From Pyrocephalus nanus (Eukaryota; Chordata; Aves; Passeriformes; Tyrannidae): a stretch of DNA of 64,000 bases. The stretch's first letter is position 1. Every line of letters starts with the position of its first letter. The notes below the pieces were generated by a model. The model searched no databases and was not told the origin of the DNA. It saw nothing but the letters and a program-made list of their open reading frames with translations. The stretch covers positions 57,369,938 through 57,433,937 of the forward strand of contig CM076259.1 of NCBI GenBank assembly GCA_038380795.1, in the 5' to 3' direction. A program made the position numbers and the translations under genes. This document shows, in pieces, positions 1-12,900 of this stretch.

Positions 1-3000
1 CATGGCTGGAAGGGCATTCTGCCTTCCTTTTGTTTTCTGTCTCATCTTTGTGAACATGCTGTGTGTACATCATACTAAAGGAAGAACAAATTGTCTTCCA
101 TGTTACAGGGCAGAAAATAAGATAGAAAGGAAAAAAAAAAATCCATGAAAGATCCCAGACAGTGTTTATGCTACACCATGCTTCCTCAATAGTATCTTTT
201 GTAAAATTACCCTAAACAGGCAAACTCCTTGAAAAGTTGAAGGTGTACAAAAGCAAATATTGTGATAATAGAAAGCTGCAGTCACATAGTAGGCAAGTAG
301 CAGTGGAGCTCACAGCTGCGACTATCTCTAGAGTAAGACATGTAGCACTAAAAACACCAACAAGCTCTTAGCAAAGGTGCCACAGATGAGCAGTTTTATC
401 AAAGAGACAGACTAGCTCTGGAGAATTTCCAGTCTCACCATCCCATTTAATAGAAGACACATAGAAGCACCTACTGAATACAGAGATTACATTCCCATAG
501 AGCTTCTTATGGTAAGTGCTGTCAAAACCACACAGAAATATTCTCTTTGATTTAGCTGCATGGTGGTTTGTTGGGGGTTTTTTGCAAGGTCTATTTTTTC
601 TGGGTATTTGGTTGATTGTAGGGCTTTTTTATAAAGAACCTCTGTACTTATATACTTCAGCTAGACAATTGTAGGAGTAAAGACAGTAACGTTTCCTCCA
701 AATGTCAGTCTGTGTCTGGAACAGAAGTTGAATAAGTGAAACTAGAAATAAAATACAAATGTTTTTATTTAAATTATTTGTCCTCTGAGATAAACACAGA
801 AGAGATGTAGTTAGATACCTGAAATATCAGGTTTTGAAAATAAGTTTGCATGTATGCTTCTATATACATTTGTCCTTTTCTGAAAAAATAAAATATTTGC
901 TCTTTGACCATAGTCGGCAAAATCTGTTGAAATTAAAATTCACTGTTTACCAAACTTCCTAAAAAAGTTAAAGGAAGAAATACCATAGGGGTATCCTGAT
1001 TCTGCCTTTGAAAAAGACTTTAAAATTTAACTGCATATGAAATTCTTGCATACACTGAAATATGGAATTCAACTGAGTGTATTCCATGGCATGGGGTCTT
1101 ATTTTTCAGTTCAGTGTTGTATAGAAAACAATGGTGTGAACAGTTTTGGTGTACTATTCCATTTGCATCCCCATGCAGGGGCCATGTAGAGATGGCTAGG
1201 TGCCTGCCCATTAGGATATGCACAACTCTCTGCCTGGAGATGCTACAACTTTAAAAAAAAAAGAGCGAACAGAAAGTGCTGAAAGGAGGAGGTTGTTTCT
1301 CACCTTTCTGTATTGAGAAACCAAGATCTAGAAAAAAAATATTGGCTTATTCTGAAATTTTTGAAACAAGTACAGACTTATTTAGTCAAAGTGGCAGTCC
1401 CAGGCCTGAACTATAAAAACACTTTGTGTGAGAGCTGCTGACATTTCCATCCCACAATGGGAAGGGGACTTTGTGTGTCCTATTTCTATCATCTGCCTGT
1501 ACAGGTTTTTGATGACTTCCCTTGCTAGGACAGCTGTTAGTGAACTAAAAATACATCTGCACATCCAAGTACAGGTGGGATGAGGTTTCACCAAAAAAAA
1601 ATCACCTTTTTATTAGTCTCTTAATCATTTGTGATTTATTTGTTTTTCTATTTAAAGAAGTGCCCATCCAATGCCGTAGGCAAATGTGCATAAAACTTGA
1701 AACAATCCCATCAGTGTTTTCTGAGGACTAACGAAGCAGCTGGTTTGAAGAGAAAAAGCTTTCACCCGGGATCCCAATTGCTCCCAAAGCAGCTCTTTTC
1801 CTCCCACAAAGGTGCATTTCAGCAAATCTGCTGGAAGTCTTATGTGACATATTGACTCCCCAGGTAAACCAGTCTCCAAAATCTGCTTTTACCTTCTCTG
1901 GCAGCTTTGCTACTCCAGAGATTTCTGAGCTTCTGTTCTTTGCTCTGATGAAGAGATGTATGGTGGTCAGGATAAACACATGGAGTAACAGAACAACAGC
2001 ACATTTCAACGAGGAAGTGGTGATTAGCAGAAAGAAAGTTAAAGAGTGGATATTTTGAGGAGATAGGAGGACACAGGTGTCCATTTGTATTAAATAAAAA
2101 ATAACTTTGAAACATGCTTTTGCCTTTGCTCTGCCAATCGGCCTGCATGGGAATTAAACATCTGGAGCAACTGTGTGTCTGAAGTTTGAAGTTTTTTTCA
2201 AAAGGAAATGAACTTTTAAAAGTTCATCTCCTTGTGTCTGATTGAGTGCCTTCTGAAAAATTAGCATTAAGACAGCTAAGGAAAAGTTGGCTTCTTTTTG
2301 CTAGAGAGCTAGGGATTATCAGTGTGTTTTGAGGCTCACGTGGTGATAGAAGTCATTTGTGTCTTCACACTACAAAAGCTAAGTCAGGCCTAATTGTAGT
2401 AATATTTTAGCAGCTGATTTCCTTATCATAATATTCAATACTTATAGTGATATAAGCTTAGCAAGAATAGTTTGGTGAATTGGAATTTAGCTCCAGATTT
2501 AATTTACATGAATATAGCTGTTTAAAGAAGAGATAGATATATACATTTCTTATGTACCTAAGAGATTTAATCAATACAGCCAATGAAGCCTGGAGAGCAA
2601 ATCAAAGGCCAGCGTTTAAAAGTCCACCTAAGAGTAAGCTGAATTGCTCTCTAGGCTCCTCAAATTGCTCTTACCTACAGCCCCCTCCAAAAGTGTTAGA
2701 GGACCACAGGATCTTCTTGCCCTAGAATTCAGCAATGCCCTTGCATATGTACACAAAATGCCTTACCTGGAAAGTCCTTTCTGTATACCTTAGCATAGTG
2801 GTATGGGGTCAAGGCTACTTCTAAAATGTAGAGTTAGAGGCAGCCTAATTTGAGAGCAGCAGTCTCTTAGTTTAAGAGGCTTCTCTCAGACACATACCTC
2901 CCTCTTTAGGTCTCAAATGAAATTAGTGATATTTTTCAGGGGGCCTAAGTACTCTCAGTTCCTGGTGAAGTCAACATTTTCACGTGATAAGGGAAGATTT

Positions 3001-3540
3001 ATAATTTGTTTGGTAGCAAGTCTAACTGTAAAAGATGTTGCCATATTTATTTAAAATTGCATTTGGGAGTCACAGTGACACGCAATGATGTGAAATCAGA
3101 CACTGATAAATTTTTAACACTACAAAACTGAATAAAACTTATAATCAGAGCAATACTTTTAAAAAATGGCAAAAGATTTCTCTAAAATAATCAATAACCT
3201 ATTTCAGGAATAAAAAATCATAATGAAAGTTTTACACAAATTGAAAGAATGGTAATGGATGAGAAATTTCATGAGAAAACTTTAAACCTCAAAGATTTAA
3301 TACCAGCAGCATCTTACATTCAGCATGTTGATGTCAGGGCACTCAATGCCCTGCATAACCTCAGCAAATGAACTTCAGGACAGCCTTGGGATTGTTTTTG
3401 TACTGTGGCAAAGAGAAGACTGAAGAACCATTTCCAGGGCAAAGGAGACAGTAGTATACAAATGTTCACAGAAGAAAGGGAGCGCCTGGAAAAAAAAAAT
3501 GTTTATGGATATGACTATTTCCACAATCATATTTATGGAT

Positions 3541-3562
3541 ATTTATCTACCTGTAGATAAAT
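3541..3562. repeat. Perfect AT-rich hairpin, 10-bp arms
   Basis: ATTTATCTAC is followed by a CT loop and then its exact reverse complement. In AT-rich vertebrate DNA this may be chance. No transposon termini or target duplication are visible around it. Confidence 0.85.
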
Positions 3563-4338
3563 AATCAGACCAGAAGCCTTTCAATATTATGTTTTAAAAA
3601 GTCCAGAAAATATATCTCCCCTTATACCAAGATTGGTATTAATATTGCACAGAAATGGTTTGGAGATTCTGTATTCATTCTTACATATAGGTATAATATA
3701 TGTGCACACACATGTAAATATTAATTACAGTTGGAAGTACATTTAATTTGGTTCTTCTCTTGTTCTGGTGTAATCCAGAATAAAGTGTTAAAGTTAGTGG
3801 AACTCTAAGTGTCAATGGAATGAGAACAAAGTTTTTTTTATTCCTGGTTTTAGGTGTTTGGCTCTTCCTTCCTTGCTGCTTTCTTCCTTTCCTTTGTAGT
3901 GAAGCAGAACCTAAATGCAGTCAAATTTTTTAAAAATAAAAATAAACCCCAGTTTTAACATATAATTGTTCCTTTCTTTCAACTGTGTAGTGTAAATGTT
4001 GTCAAATACACTGTGATTTTAACTTCAGTCTTACTCGTAATGGTAGCATTTAATATTTATTTAATTCCATAAGAGCAAATAGAGTCAATGAGAATCATAC
4101 TGGTGTAAATAAAGGGAGAATGGGGTTTTGAAACATAACATCTTGCTGTCTGTTCCATAGCCCTCCAAATGGATGAAAAAAACCTGTTAGGTTCACCCAG
4201 ACAATGTACCTTTAAAAGGGAACTGTCAATGATTCATGGAGTTCCAGTGAAATATGCAGAATTTATAATAGTGCTACATATGTGAACGTCTCTCTGTACA
4301 TGAATGTTCTAAGTTGACATAAGTATGTTTCTTCTGTG

Positions 4339-4390
4339 AAAACAAACAAACAAACAAATCAACCAAACCAAACAAACAAACAAAACAAAA
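4339..4390. repeat. (CAAA)n simple repeat, imperfect
   Basis: Tandem CAAA units are interrupted by ATC and CCA variants, and all bases are A or C apart from single T substitutions. The antisense reading gives an artefactual Phe/Leu/Cys/Val-rich open frame (4309-4587) that should not be annotated. Confidence 0.85.
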
Positions 4391-6589
4391 TTGTATTTAA
4401 ATATATAGTAGGTATCTATTAGATATTTCAGGTTGAATTCACAAAACAGGGAAAAGAGAGGAAATTTTATTATTGCCTCAAGGGGTGCATCACTTAAAGA
4501 AAAAAAAACAAAATGAAACAAAACCCAACCAAGCAACCAAAAAACCCCACAAATCACCAGTGAGAAAATCTTAGAAAGAGATTTCATCTAGAAGTTCAGG
4601 AACTTACTCAGGATGTCATACACCCAAGTAAAATTTGCTCTCCTTCTGAGGTGTTTTCAAAAGAAGAACTTCAAGAATAGTCCCTCCTGAATAGTTTTAT
4701 GAACTAAGATGGCATGGGACATATTCAGTACTTCTTGTCTTTAGAGAAGCCATAGAAATATCCTTTGAAATTTTAACTGGACATTTTGTTGGAGCTCGAC
4801 TTGTAATCAAAGTGAAAAACTAATCTTTTAGCAATTAGTTTTAATTTTCACTCACTCCTTGCATTGCATGCAATGTGACAAATTAAAGGACGACTGCCTC
4901 TGAATATTTTCAAAGTTGATGGCTAAGATATTGTTCTTCAGTACTAGAGCTCAGTGACAATATTTCCTCTACCTTTTTGACCTTCAAGGGAATTAGTGAA
5001 GCATTTCTTACAGCATTACTTGTTATCCATTTTGCTCAGGGAAACAAGACTTGAGGAGAGTGACCATGTGAAACTGGTAAGGGCACCTGAAGAAAAACTG
5101 AATTTAAAAGCAAAGGGAGAAAGACGGAATAGAAACCAAACAGCATAAGCAAAATTTGTATCCCATTCTTCCTTTCTGCCTGTTATCAACAAGTACCTCC
5201 ATCTTTATCTGGTACAAAGCAAACAGACTTTCAGAAAGATAGAGCAAAAGACAGGTCTGACAGTTCTGCAGCTAGCTCAATAGCAGCAGAGTCTTTACTG
5301 GGTGCCACTTGCAGCACAAAAACCAAGCTGCATTTCCCTTTCAAGCCCTCTTATGGAAACAACTCACAACTAGTAATGATTGATGCGTCTTTTATCAAAC
5401 ACACATAGCTAATCCAGTAACTGGATCTTTCACATTTATGTGGCATTTTCAAGCTCAAGAAGAACAATTAAAGCCAGCCACTGGGATATTCTCTTTTTTA
5501 TCATAATTCACCAAGGGCTAGGGCTTCAGTCATATCTTCTAAAGCTTTACAATATTTTTCTATGACTATAAAGGAGTTTTCTATTCTGCAGATTTTAAGA
5601 CTGTAGTCAGAGGTTTTTGTTGCAATTGTTCACAGCTGAAGGAGAAGGTTATTTGTTTTACTAAGATAAGGTTTCTAAAACATCCTGCTTAAAAAAATAC
5701 TGTGGAACCAGATGATGTTTTTTCTCTTTTTCTAGTTATCTATTATTTTCTACAGAAACTGAAATGTCATCTTGCCTCCTGGATAAATTATCTTTTTGAT
5801 TAAAACACAAGCAAAAAATCTCCAAGATATAAATAAAGGTCAGATGAAGAAGTTCAGTTTAGCACAAGCATTGCTAAACACAAAGTTATTTAGCTGGACT
5901 TGTATATTTTCCCTTTCTTTCTTTGAACACTTTCATGACTCTTACGCTATTCTGATTTCCAGTAAAATCATCAGGGCCAGTGCATGGGCCCAGGCACTAG
6001 TATTGCAGTTGCCCTTCATGTTAGTCCTTAGCACAGCTTTCTCCTCCGCAAGCTCAGTCCATCTCAGACAATGCCCAGGTAAAACCTGGAAGTTAGTTCC
6101 GGTCAAACAGCATTGTTAGGAATCCGTTTGTTTGCAGTTACTTTATTTAAACGTTAGAGTATCTAGCCATTAGCTATGATCTATACTGTGCTGAGGTAGT
6201 ATAGATGTAGTCTTATTGCCTGTCCAGAATTTCACTCATTTCATACACAATCTGACCTTCTCAAGCACGTCTAAAATGAAGATTAAAATTGTAAGTTATT
6301 TCATTTATACTCATACACTAAATTGAGGACATGGTTTCAAATTGCTTCAGTGCCAGATAATTGCTCTGTAGTGTTACACCCCGGTCCAGAAGCTCCATGC
6401 TTTTACCAGATGTTACACTTTCAGTTTGGACTTCAGGAGATTTTGCCTACGCAAACTCTTGCAAATTCTTTGATTCTTTGATACCTTGAGTTCACATATG
6501 GAGAAAAGGCTACACACTTTTCTCTAAGAGGCTTCTTTTAATTTGGTGAGAAAATATGTGTTTTGGTAAAAAGGATTTTACAGAAACAA

Positions 6590-7119
6590 CATGCACACCA
6601 AGGAAAAGCATTTCACTACAACATTCGGTACAAAGAATTTAATTCAAAGAAGCATTGCACTTAATAGCAAGTTACTAGGCAAACACCAACCGAAACTTAG
6701 GGGAAATACAGAAAATAGGTATTAAAGTTGCCCAAAAGAGGAAGGAAAGAGAAGAAAGAATAAAGAGAAAAAGAGAGGAGAGAAACACATAGTTACCACT
6801 TAAAAGGTCACATGTTGACTGGCAAGGAGAACTATAGGCCAAGGCAATATGGAAACCTCCTGCATGTCTGTTTATAGACTTTGGCTATTGTGACTACTCC
6901 CTCTAGGTGGGACTTTTGGTAAACTGACCACCATGGTACCCCTTGTCAAAGTGAGGGGTGCCATAGACAATTAGAGGCTCCAGTGGGCGCAGTTTGGGTG
7001 GGCCACCAGGCGGACCTTATTGACAGCTTGGCCACATGGCTTTCCCTGCTATGTGCTCTTGGCCACATTGGCTTCAGGCCTAGGTCTAGCCCTTGTCCTC
7101 ACCTCCTCTCCCCCTGACA
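6590..7119 (-). mobile_element. Candidate antisense LTR (family not identified)
   Basis: Read on the minus strand the block has LTR-like order. It starts near a CA/TG dinucleotide at about 7119, has a GC-richer U3-like half (about 6880-7119), a TATAAA at 6871-6876, and an ATTAAA polyadenylation-type signal at 6638-6643 some 230 bases downstream. A purine-rich stretch (about 6720-6790) lies in between. It sits only 120 bases from the ERVL-type LTR that follows. Exact ends and a target duplication could not be fixed. The alternative is an unrelated GC-richer unique segment with chance signals. Confidence 0.4.
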
Positions 7120-7239
7120 ACATGTTTATTTGACCCATCAATCAAACTACCCAGTGAGATATGAATCTGGTCTCTGACATAAGGTATCTAAGCTTCCAAT
7201 ATTATAAGAAATTTTTCTCCTGGGTTCAACAAACCCCGC

Positions 7240-7831
7240 TGTTGTGGTTTAATCTCAGCCAGCAACCAAGCTCCATGCAGCACCCCACTTACTTCTCTAC
7301 CAGCAGGATCGGAGAGAGCGTCAAAAGGGGAAAAGCCAAAAAACTCATGGGTGGAGATAAAGGCAGTTTAACAGGGAAGCCAAAAGCTGCACACAAAAAC
7401 CAAGCAAAACAGGGAATGACAGGACAAGTGTTCAGCCACCTCCAGGAGCAGCAGGGCTTCATCACACATAGTGCTTACTTGGGAGGACAAATGTCATCAC
7501 TCCAAACATCCTCCCTTCCTCCTTCTTCCCCCAGCTTTATATACTGAGCATGATGTTATACGGTCTGGAATAACCCTTTGGTAAAATATCCCTTTGGTCA
7601 TTTTGGGTCACATGTCCCAGCTGTATCTCCTTCCAGTCTCCCATGCACCCCCAACTTCCTTGCCAGCATGGCATTACGAAAAGCATAAAAGGCCTTGGCT
7701 CTGTGTCATCCCTCATCAGCAATAACAAAATCATCTCTACATTATCAACCCTGTGTTCAGCACACATCCAAAACATAGCCCCATGCTAGCCTCTGTGAAG
7801 AAAATTCACTCTACCCCAGCCAAAACCAGTA
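7240..7831 (-). mobile_element. Solo LTR, ERVL-like avian family, antisense
   Basis: Bases 7240-7260 and 7805-7831 are the reverse complements of the termini of the copy at 24194-24754: the GGTTAAACCA-type 3' end and the GGTTTTGGCTGGGGTAGA-type 5' end. The interior matches as well: a region corresponding to AGAGCCAAGGCC, the CCAAAGGGATAT block and the promoter. A minus-strand TATATAAA lies at 7536-7543, in the same place as TATAAAG in the other copy. The polyadenylation signal position has decayed to GTTAAA (about 7366-7371). Flanking pentamers (CCCGC and CTCCC) match at only 3 of 5 positions, so the target duplication is unproven. No gag, pol or env sequence is attached, so this is a solo LTR. 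Open frames across it are incidental. Confidence 0.75.
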
Positions 7832-7892
7832 CTCCCATGAACAAAGAGGAACAGGAATTTCCACCTGAACATTGAAAAAGAACTTTCCTGTG

Positions 7893-8071
7893 AGGATGAT
7901 GGACCATTTCCATTGATTCCCCAGGGACATTGGCAATATCACCTTCCCTGGAGGTATTCAAAACACAGTCCTCAGTGATGTGCTTTAGGGAACAATGCTT
8001 GAGCAGAGAGGTTGGACAAGATTGACCTCTAGTGCTCCTTTCTAATTTTAAGTATTGTGTGATTCTGTGAC
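7893..8071 (+). mobile_element. CR1 LINE 3' tail fragment
   Basis: The segment ends in GTGTGATTCTGTGA, the CR1-type tail, and before it carries the typical GGTTGGACAAGATTGACCTC segment preceding the 3' UTR end. Upstream bases correspond to the last codons of ORF2 (a SLEVFK-like stretch, TCCCTGGAGGTATTCAAA). It is 5'-truncated, the normal outcome of CR1 target-primed reverse transcription, and has no coding capacity. Confidence 0.85.
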
Positions 8072-9318
8072 CATGATCTCAGATGGAATTGATGCATGTC
8101 ACAAGTTTTAGCCGTTGAAAAGAATTATTTTAAGGGGCTGCACAACAGAAATCTCCCACGTTTTATTACATCATCATAAACAGTTTGAGCAGGACATGTC
8201 TTTGAATCAGCAGCATAACTAACAGCTCTCAAGCATAAATCTCATATTGAACTTTGTTCTAGGGTGAGATATTATTAGTCAGCAGGGTCATGTCTTCTTC
8301 CCACTTTTCTCTGTTACTTTTAGAGATATTGAAAGCCTATTATTGGTACCTAAAAGACCAGCATATGTTATGACCTGATATAACAGCTTAGTGAATTAAA
8401 GGTAAATTTCATAAATGTAAGACAAAAATATTGATTTTTCTTTTTTTTCAAATGTAAACCAAAAATATTGATTTTTCTTTTTTTTCAAAGACATACTTTG
8501 AATTCCAGACAAAGAAAAAATATTTATTTAAGGAAATGAAATAAATATAGGACACAAGTCCTAACTGTTGTCAAGGTTTTGCACAAGCACATGGAAACTG
8601 ATTGACTGTTTGCAATCCACTGAAATAAACCAACTACAACAGAATTAAAATTCCAACCAGGTATCTTTAATGTCTCTTTAGTTTGAGTAGAATAAGATAA
8701 GCTCATATTAATGGATAGTACTGCATTATGTAAGCAAGATTAGATGTGTAGATAAATAGTATGTTATCCTTGTCTTACGCAATTACTTAAAAAGAAATAC
8801 CCAGATTACATATAAACAAATACTTAGATGAAAGCTGATCTGTAGTTTCTGAAATAATGTTCAGAAATGAAACAGATTTATAAAACTATTTATAGGTCCA
8901 AAAGGAACTACTTCAGGGGTTATTTGAAGACTTTTGCTTTCTTGGTAGTGTGACTTGAGACTCATGCTGGTTTAAAAAATTCTTGGTAGCTAGACATCTG
9001 CATTATTTTTAAGTCTAAATATATAAAAATCCCAACCAATTTCAGTATTGCCTAAACTCCAGCATCTTCTTTATACACTCAGATTGCTGATGCTTATTTT
9101 CCCCAACAAGGTAAATCACATAGCCAAGGTCACAGAGTGAAAAAATATAGTATTCTTATTTGTCCAGGTGAAAGTAAGACCCATCTCTTCTTTCTCTTTC
9201 CCTTTCATACAGAAGGCAGAGGTCTCAAAGAACTGTATGCCAGGTCAAAAGTTAAGAGCAATACCTTCACATCCTTTCTTCTGCTAAGGCATCAGAAGTC
9301 TCTTTTAAGTACTCTCTC
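8072..9318. other. AT-rich intergenic DNA
   Basis: No gene or recognisable transposon. The only structured feature is a near-perfect 37-bp tandem duplication at 8413-8486. Confidence 0.7.
8413..8486. repeat. 37-bp tandem duplication, two copies
   Basis: The units at 8413-8449 and 8450-8486 start AAATGTAA and share ATATTGATTTTTC followed by a T8 run and C. They differ near positions 9-11 (AGAC versus ACCA). The low divergence suggests a recent replication-slippage event next to the poly-T run. Confidence 0.9.
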
Positions 9319-9339
9319 TTTTTTTTTTTTTTTTTTTTT
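9319..9339. repeat. T21 homopolymer
   Basis: Twenty-one consecutive T after CTCTC. It may be the antisense poly-A of an old retroposed sequence, but no body or target duplication is recognised beside it. Confidence 0.9.
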
Positions 9340-9545
9340 CTCTATGTGAACTGGTGAGAATTTCCCTTCCTTTGGGGCACTATTAGTTGTGCTACTTTCT
9401 TGGCTTTGAGAAATCTTATTCACTGTCCTGTCTGCCTGGATCTAGTCCTGAGGTTTAAACTGAGTGCTATAACTTCTTTCTCTCAATATTTAAATGGAAT
9501 CAGAAGAGAAGTGTTCTCTGATATTATATTAGATAGGTGCCTAGT

Positions 9546-9863
9546 GGAAAAGAAAAGAAAGAAAAGAAAAGAAAAGAAAAGAAAAGAAAAGAAAAAGAAA
9601 AGAAAAGAAAAGAAAAGAAAAGAAAAGAAAAGAAAAGAAAAGAAAGAGAAGAGAAGAGAAGAGAAGAGAAGAGAAGAGAAGAGAAGAGAAGAGAAGAGAA
9701 GAGAAGAGAAGAGAAGAGAAGAAGAGAAGAGAAGAGAAGAGAAGAGAAGAGAAGAGAAGAGAAGAGAGAGAGAAGAGAAGAGAAGAGAAGAGAAGAGAAG
9801 AGAAGAGAAGAGAAGAGAAGAGAAGAGAAGAGAAGAGAAGAGAGAAGAGAAGAGAAGAGAGAG

Positions 9864-9895
<32 letters not shown>

Positions 9896-9963
9896 AAAAG
9901 AAAAGAAAAGAAAAGAAAAGAAAAGAAAAGAAAAGAAAAGAAAAGAAAAGAAAAGAAAAAGAA
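9546..9963 (+). repeat. 418-bp uninterrupted homopurine microsatellite
   Basis: Every base on this strand is A or G. There are three blocks: AAAAG-type repeats (about 9548-9645), GAGAA/GAAGA-type repeats (about 9646-9872), then AAAAG-type repeats again to 9960. Small phase slips (GAAGAGAAG at 9720, AGAGAGAG around 9765, 9840 and 9860) mark the inner block. Such tracts can form intramolecular triplex (H-DNA) and are often length-polymorphic. All open frames here (Lys/Arg/Glu-rich on plus, Leu/Phe/Ser-rich on minus) are artefacts of the repeat. Confidence 0.97.
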
Positions 9964-12900
9964 TAAAAAGAGTTTAAAGGTCCAGTTATGTATTAACCTG
10001 ATGAGAATTGACAATTTAAAAAGCTATGTTAGAATCAAAATGTGAATAAGCCTTCTGTTCTTCAGATACACAGAATTACCTACCCTGCAGAACAAAAATT
10101 ATTTTTTACAAGGCACACTTATTGTGCTTGTAGTGATTTGTGTGTAAATATATAATTTTCTGAGTATTTAATTGCTGCAGTAAAAGCTTGACTCCTTTCT
10201 CTATGCTGCCTTTCCATCTATCTAGCAAGTTCAAAGACTTTCTCTCATTATCGTCAGTTTTTTCAACAACTGGGTCTAAAATAGATACAACTATCCTCAT
10301 CACACATGTATATTAGTCAGTAGAAAAATATACAGAGTAAAGTGACAAATTTTACATATATCTATTAATTCATATTAATTCATGATTCACTTGTGTTCAG
10401 AAACTAGAGACAAGAAGGATTGGAAAATATATATACTGAATAGAGTAGAAATATCAACCACAGGGATTTTTACAAGGGTCTTTTGCTAGGTATGAGACAC
10501 AAGTAAGCCTGGAACTGATTGTCTAAAGGGTAACAATTGTGCCACAGACAGATCTGAAGTAGAAGTTGAGCACAGAATTCTGAGAAAGGTGACTTCATCA
10601 AAGCAATAGGCTAGAAAGAGTATCTTGCAGAATGGTTCTTAACAGATGTGTTCAGCAAAATACTCAATATTCAAATACAAAGAAAAGGGCAGTGTCACCT
10701 CTATATAAGGTAATCATTACCTGGGGAACACGTAAAACTCTTTTTGGGTTTTTTTGTTGTTTGTTTTTTTTAAAGCAAGTTTTATCATGTAAAAGCTGTG
10801 CCAAGAAATAGATATGCTATATCTAAGCATGTTCAGAAGATTCCTAGGGTATGAATGGGAGACAAATTTAGGTAAGAATTTGACTTCACTCTCTTCCCTC
10901 CCTCAGAAGACTTCACTAGGCTAACCAGAACATCACATTGGCCTTTTTGCTGTGTGTGATTTCTAATTCTCATTCTTCTAATGAATTCTAACTTTTTTAA
11001 TTTTTGCTGTTTTACTTTTATAAATGTTTCAACAGGAGGAAAAAGCATGTAAAGTAAGAAAAAGGGTAAATTACCTAAGTTCACTGTAGAATAAGCCCTC
11101 ATAAAGAGGTTTTCCCCAAGTCTAGATAAAAATGGAGGAAAGCACTAATGCTCCATTCTGTGTGTCCTGACTTGGATGTTTTCCTCAGAGTGGAGTAGTA
11201 TTTTTCAAAGTGTTTGAGATGGGCTGTGACCTGTAGGCAAATGCCTGGTGACTATATCCATTATTAAATTTTGATTTACAATTTTTATAGTTACCCCTAA
11301 GCTCTGCCAGTGCAGGACTGAGAACTTCAAGTTTTTTAGACTTATACTGTGAATCAAAAAAGTTCCAAGATTAAGGCAAGGCTTAATAGCTTTATAGATA
11401 ACAAGCCTTGGCTTGATACCAGAAAGTCATATACACCTGAAAATAAGCTAAAATGTTCACAATTTTCCTTTCCCCTTGCCTCATATAACACCTTCATCTC
11501 TTGGGCCTGACAAAGGGCCATCATAGATGTGCTCTCTCTTTGTCTCACTCTCCCTGACATATCTTACTATTGGATCTCCCACGAACAAAAAAGCATTCAT
11601 CTTCAAACCGAATTATGACTTCATAATTCATTATCCATGTTCATAAAATAGCTCTAATTTAAATGGATCAAGTTTTATCTGTCAATATAAACATCTATTT
11701 AAGTATAAACTGAAGTTAAATACTAATAAATATTATATGATCTTTTTTCTTTTTAAGACTTCGGCAAGACATTTTGTATTCATTCTGCCTGTTTCCTAGG
11801 AAATTATGAGACAACATGTAATGTTTGCCTTCAATATTATGAAAACCCAGAAAGGGCTCTGAAAATTCCAGGAAATCTCCATGAGGTTTGATGATTTCCA
11901 AGTAAAAGAAAATGATAAAATGAAATTTAAGCTAACTGACAGTAAAACAGGGTCAGACAATATGTGTAAATTTTCAAGGTCAAAAGGCAGATGATTCTGT
12001 AAGACAATAACTGTGAGAGCAGGGAACAGGGCTTTTTGTTTTCTTTCTAAATTGCAGAACCCTTGTGTGCCGCTTTGTATTCTTTACAAGTTTTAATAAG
12101 ACTGTTTGCTGGTGGGTACCCAAAGTAAATGCATGTGGATATACCACCTTGTCTCTTAAGAACTGTCTGCAGTTTACAGTGTTTAACATTTTAATGCCTT
12201 TGTGACTCTGTGTATCCTTGATTTCATAACTCCCTTGGTGATGTAGCTTATTTTCTGAGTTAAACAAAGGCATTGGCAGAGAAGCTACAAAGTGTTCTAT
12301 TTCCTGACCCTAACATTGACAGTTCAATATATTTTAGAAAAACTAAAGATATGGAAGTGGAATTATGAAACAAGCAGGCACTTCAGAAGAATGTTCTATG
12401 AATTTATAGCTTTACTGCGTAGTGGAACTACTGTAGTTTTAAGAGAACAAGGACATACATCTGGAAAATAAAACTTAATGGTAGTGTTTCACTGGAAGTA
12501 AAAGATAAAAACATCTGTCAAATACAATTGTGCAGAAAATGTGAGAGCATTTGTTTGTTGGAATTTATTAATTTAATATATTTTTATACTTGTCTGCTAA
12601 ATGAGGGTAAGGGAAACTGCCACACAGCTGATCACTTGCAATCAATTTATAATCTGTTATGATTTTATTTTATCAACTATATCTAAAATTCATCCAGTTA
12701 GCTAGGGAAATGTTCTTTCCCTTCAGTGGGCAGTTTCTTGCAGGAACTCAGAGCACACATACTCAGGCATCAACTGTCACCACATTGCCATCTTACTGTG
12801 AATGACTGGAATTTACTTCCTATTGTTAGTGGTGCTGAAAATTGCTACTAGATTGTACAGACTTCATAATGTGTAGTCTAAACTGAAAACATTTTCAGCG

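Larger units (their letters stand above)
1..6589. other. AT-rich intergenic DNA, no gene recognised
   Basis: No recognisable exon, RNA gene or transposon. Minor structures are a perfect hairpin at 3541-3562, a (CAAA)n run at 4339-4390 and a 14-bp palindrome at 4862-4875. The minus strand at 1652-2148 stays open in several frames at once, but no frame gives a protein I recognise. Confidence 0.7.

Noticed and set aside
6761..6770. Plus-strand AATAAA near 6766 as a polyadenylation signal
   Set aside because: It lies in a purine-rich run and faces against the orientation inferred for the candidate LTR. No transcript end is suggested.
7161..7776. 128- and 79-codon open frames on opposite strands
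   Set aside because: They lie within the antisense ERVL-type LTR, which is non-coding in related copies. The homologous positions elsewhere in the window are not open in the same way.
9546..9963. Repeat array considered as CRISPR
   Set aside because: The units are 5-6 bp with no spacers, and the context is a vertebrate nuclear genome.
9400..10014. Lys/Arg/Glu-rich and Leu/Phe/Ser-rich open frames up to 188 codons
   Set aside because: They are translations of the homopurine microsatellite. Length comes from the absence of stop-capable codons, not from coding selection.
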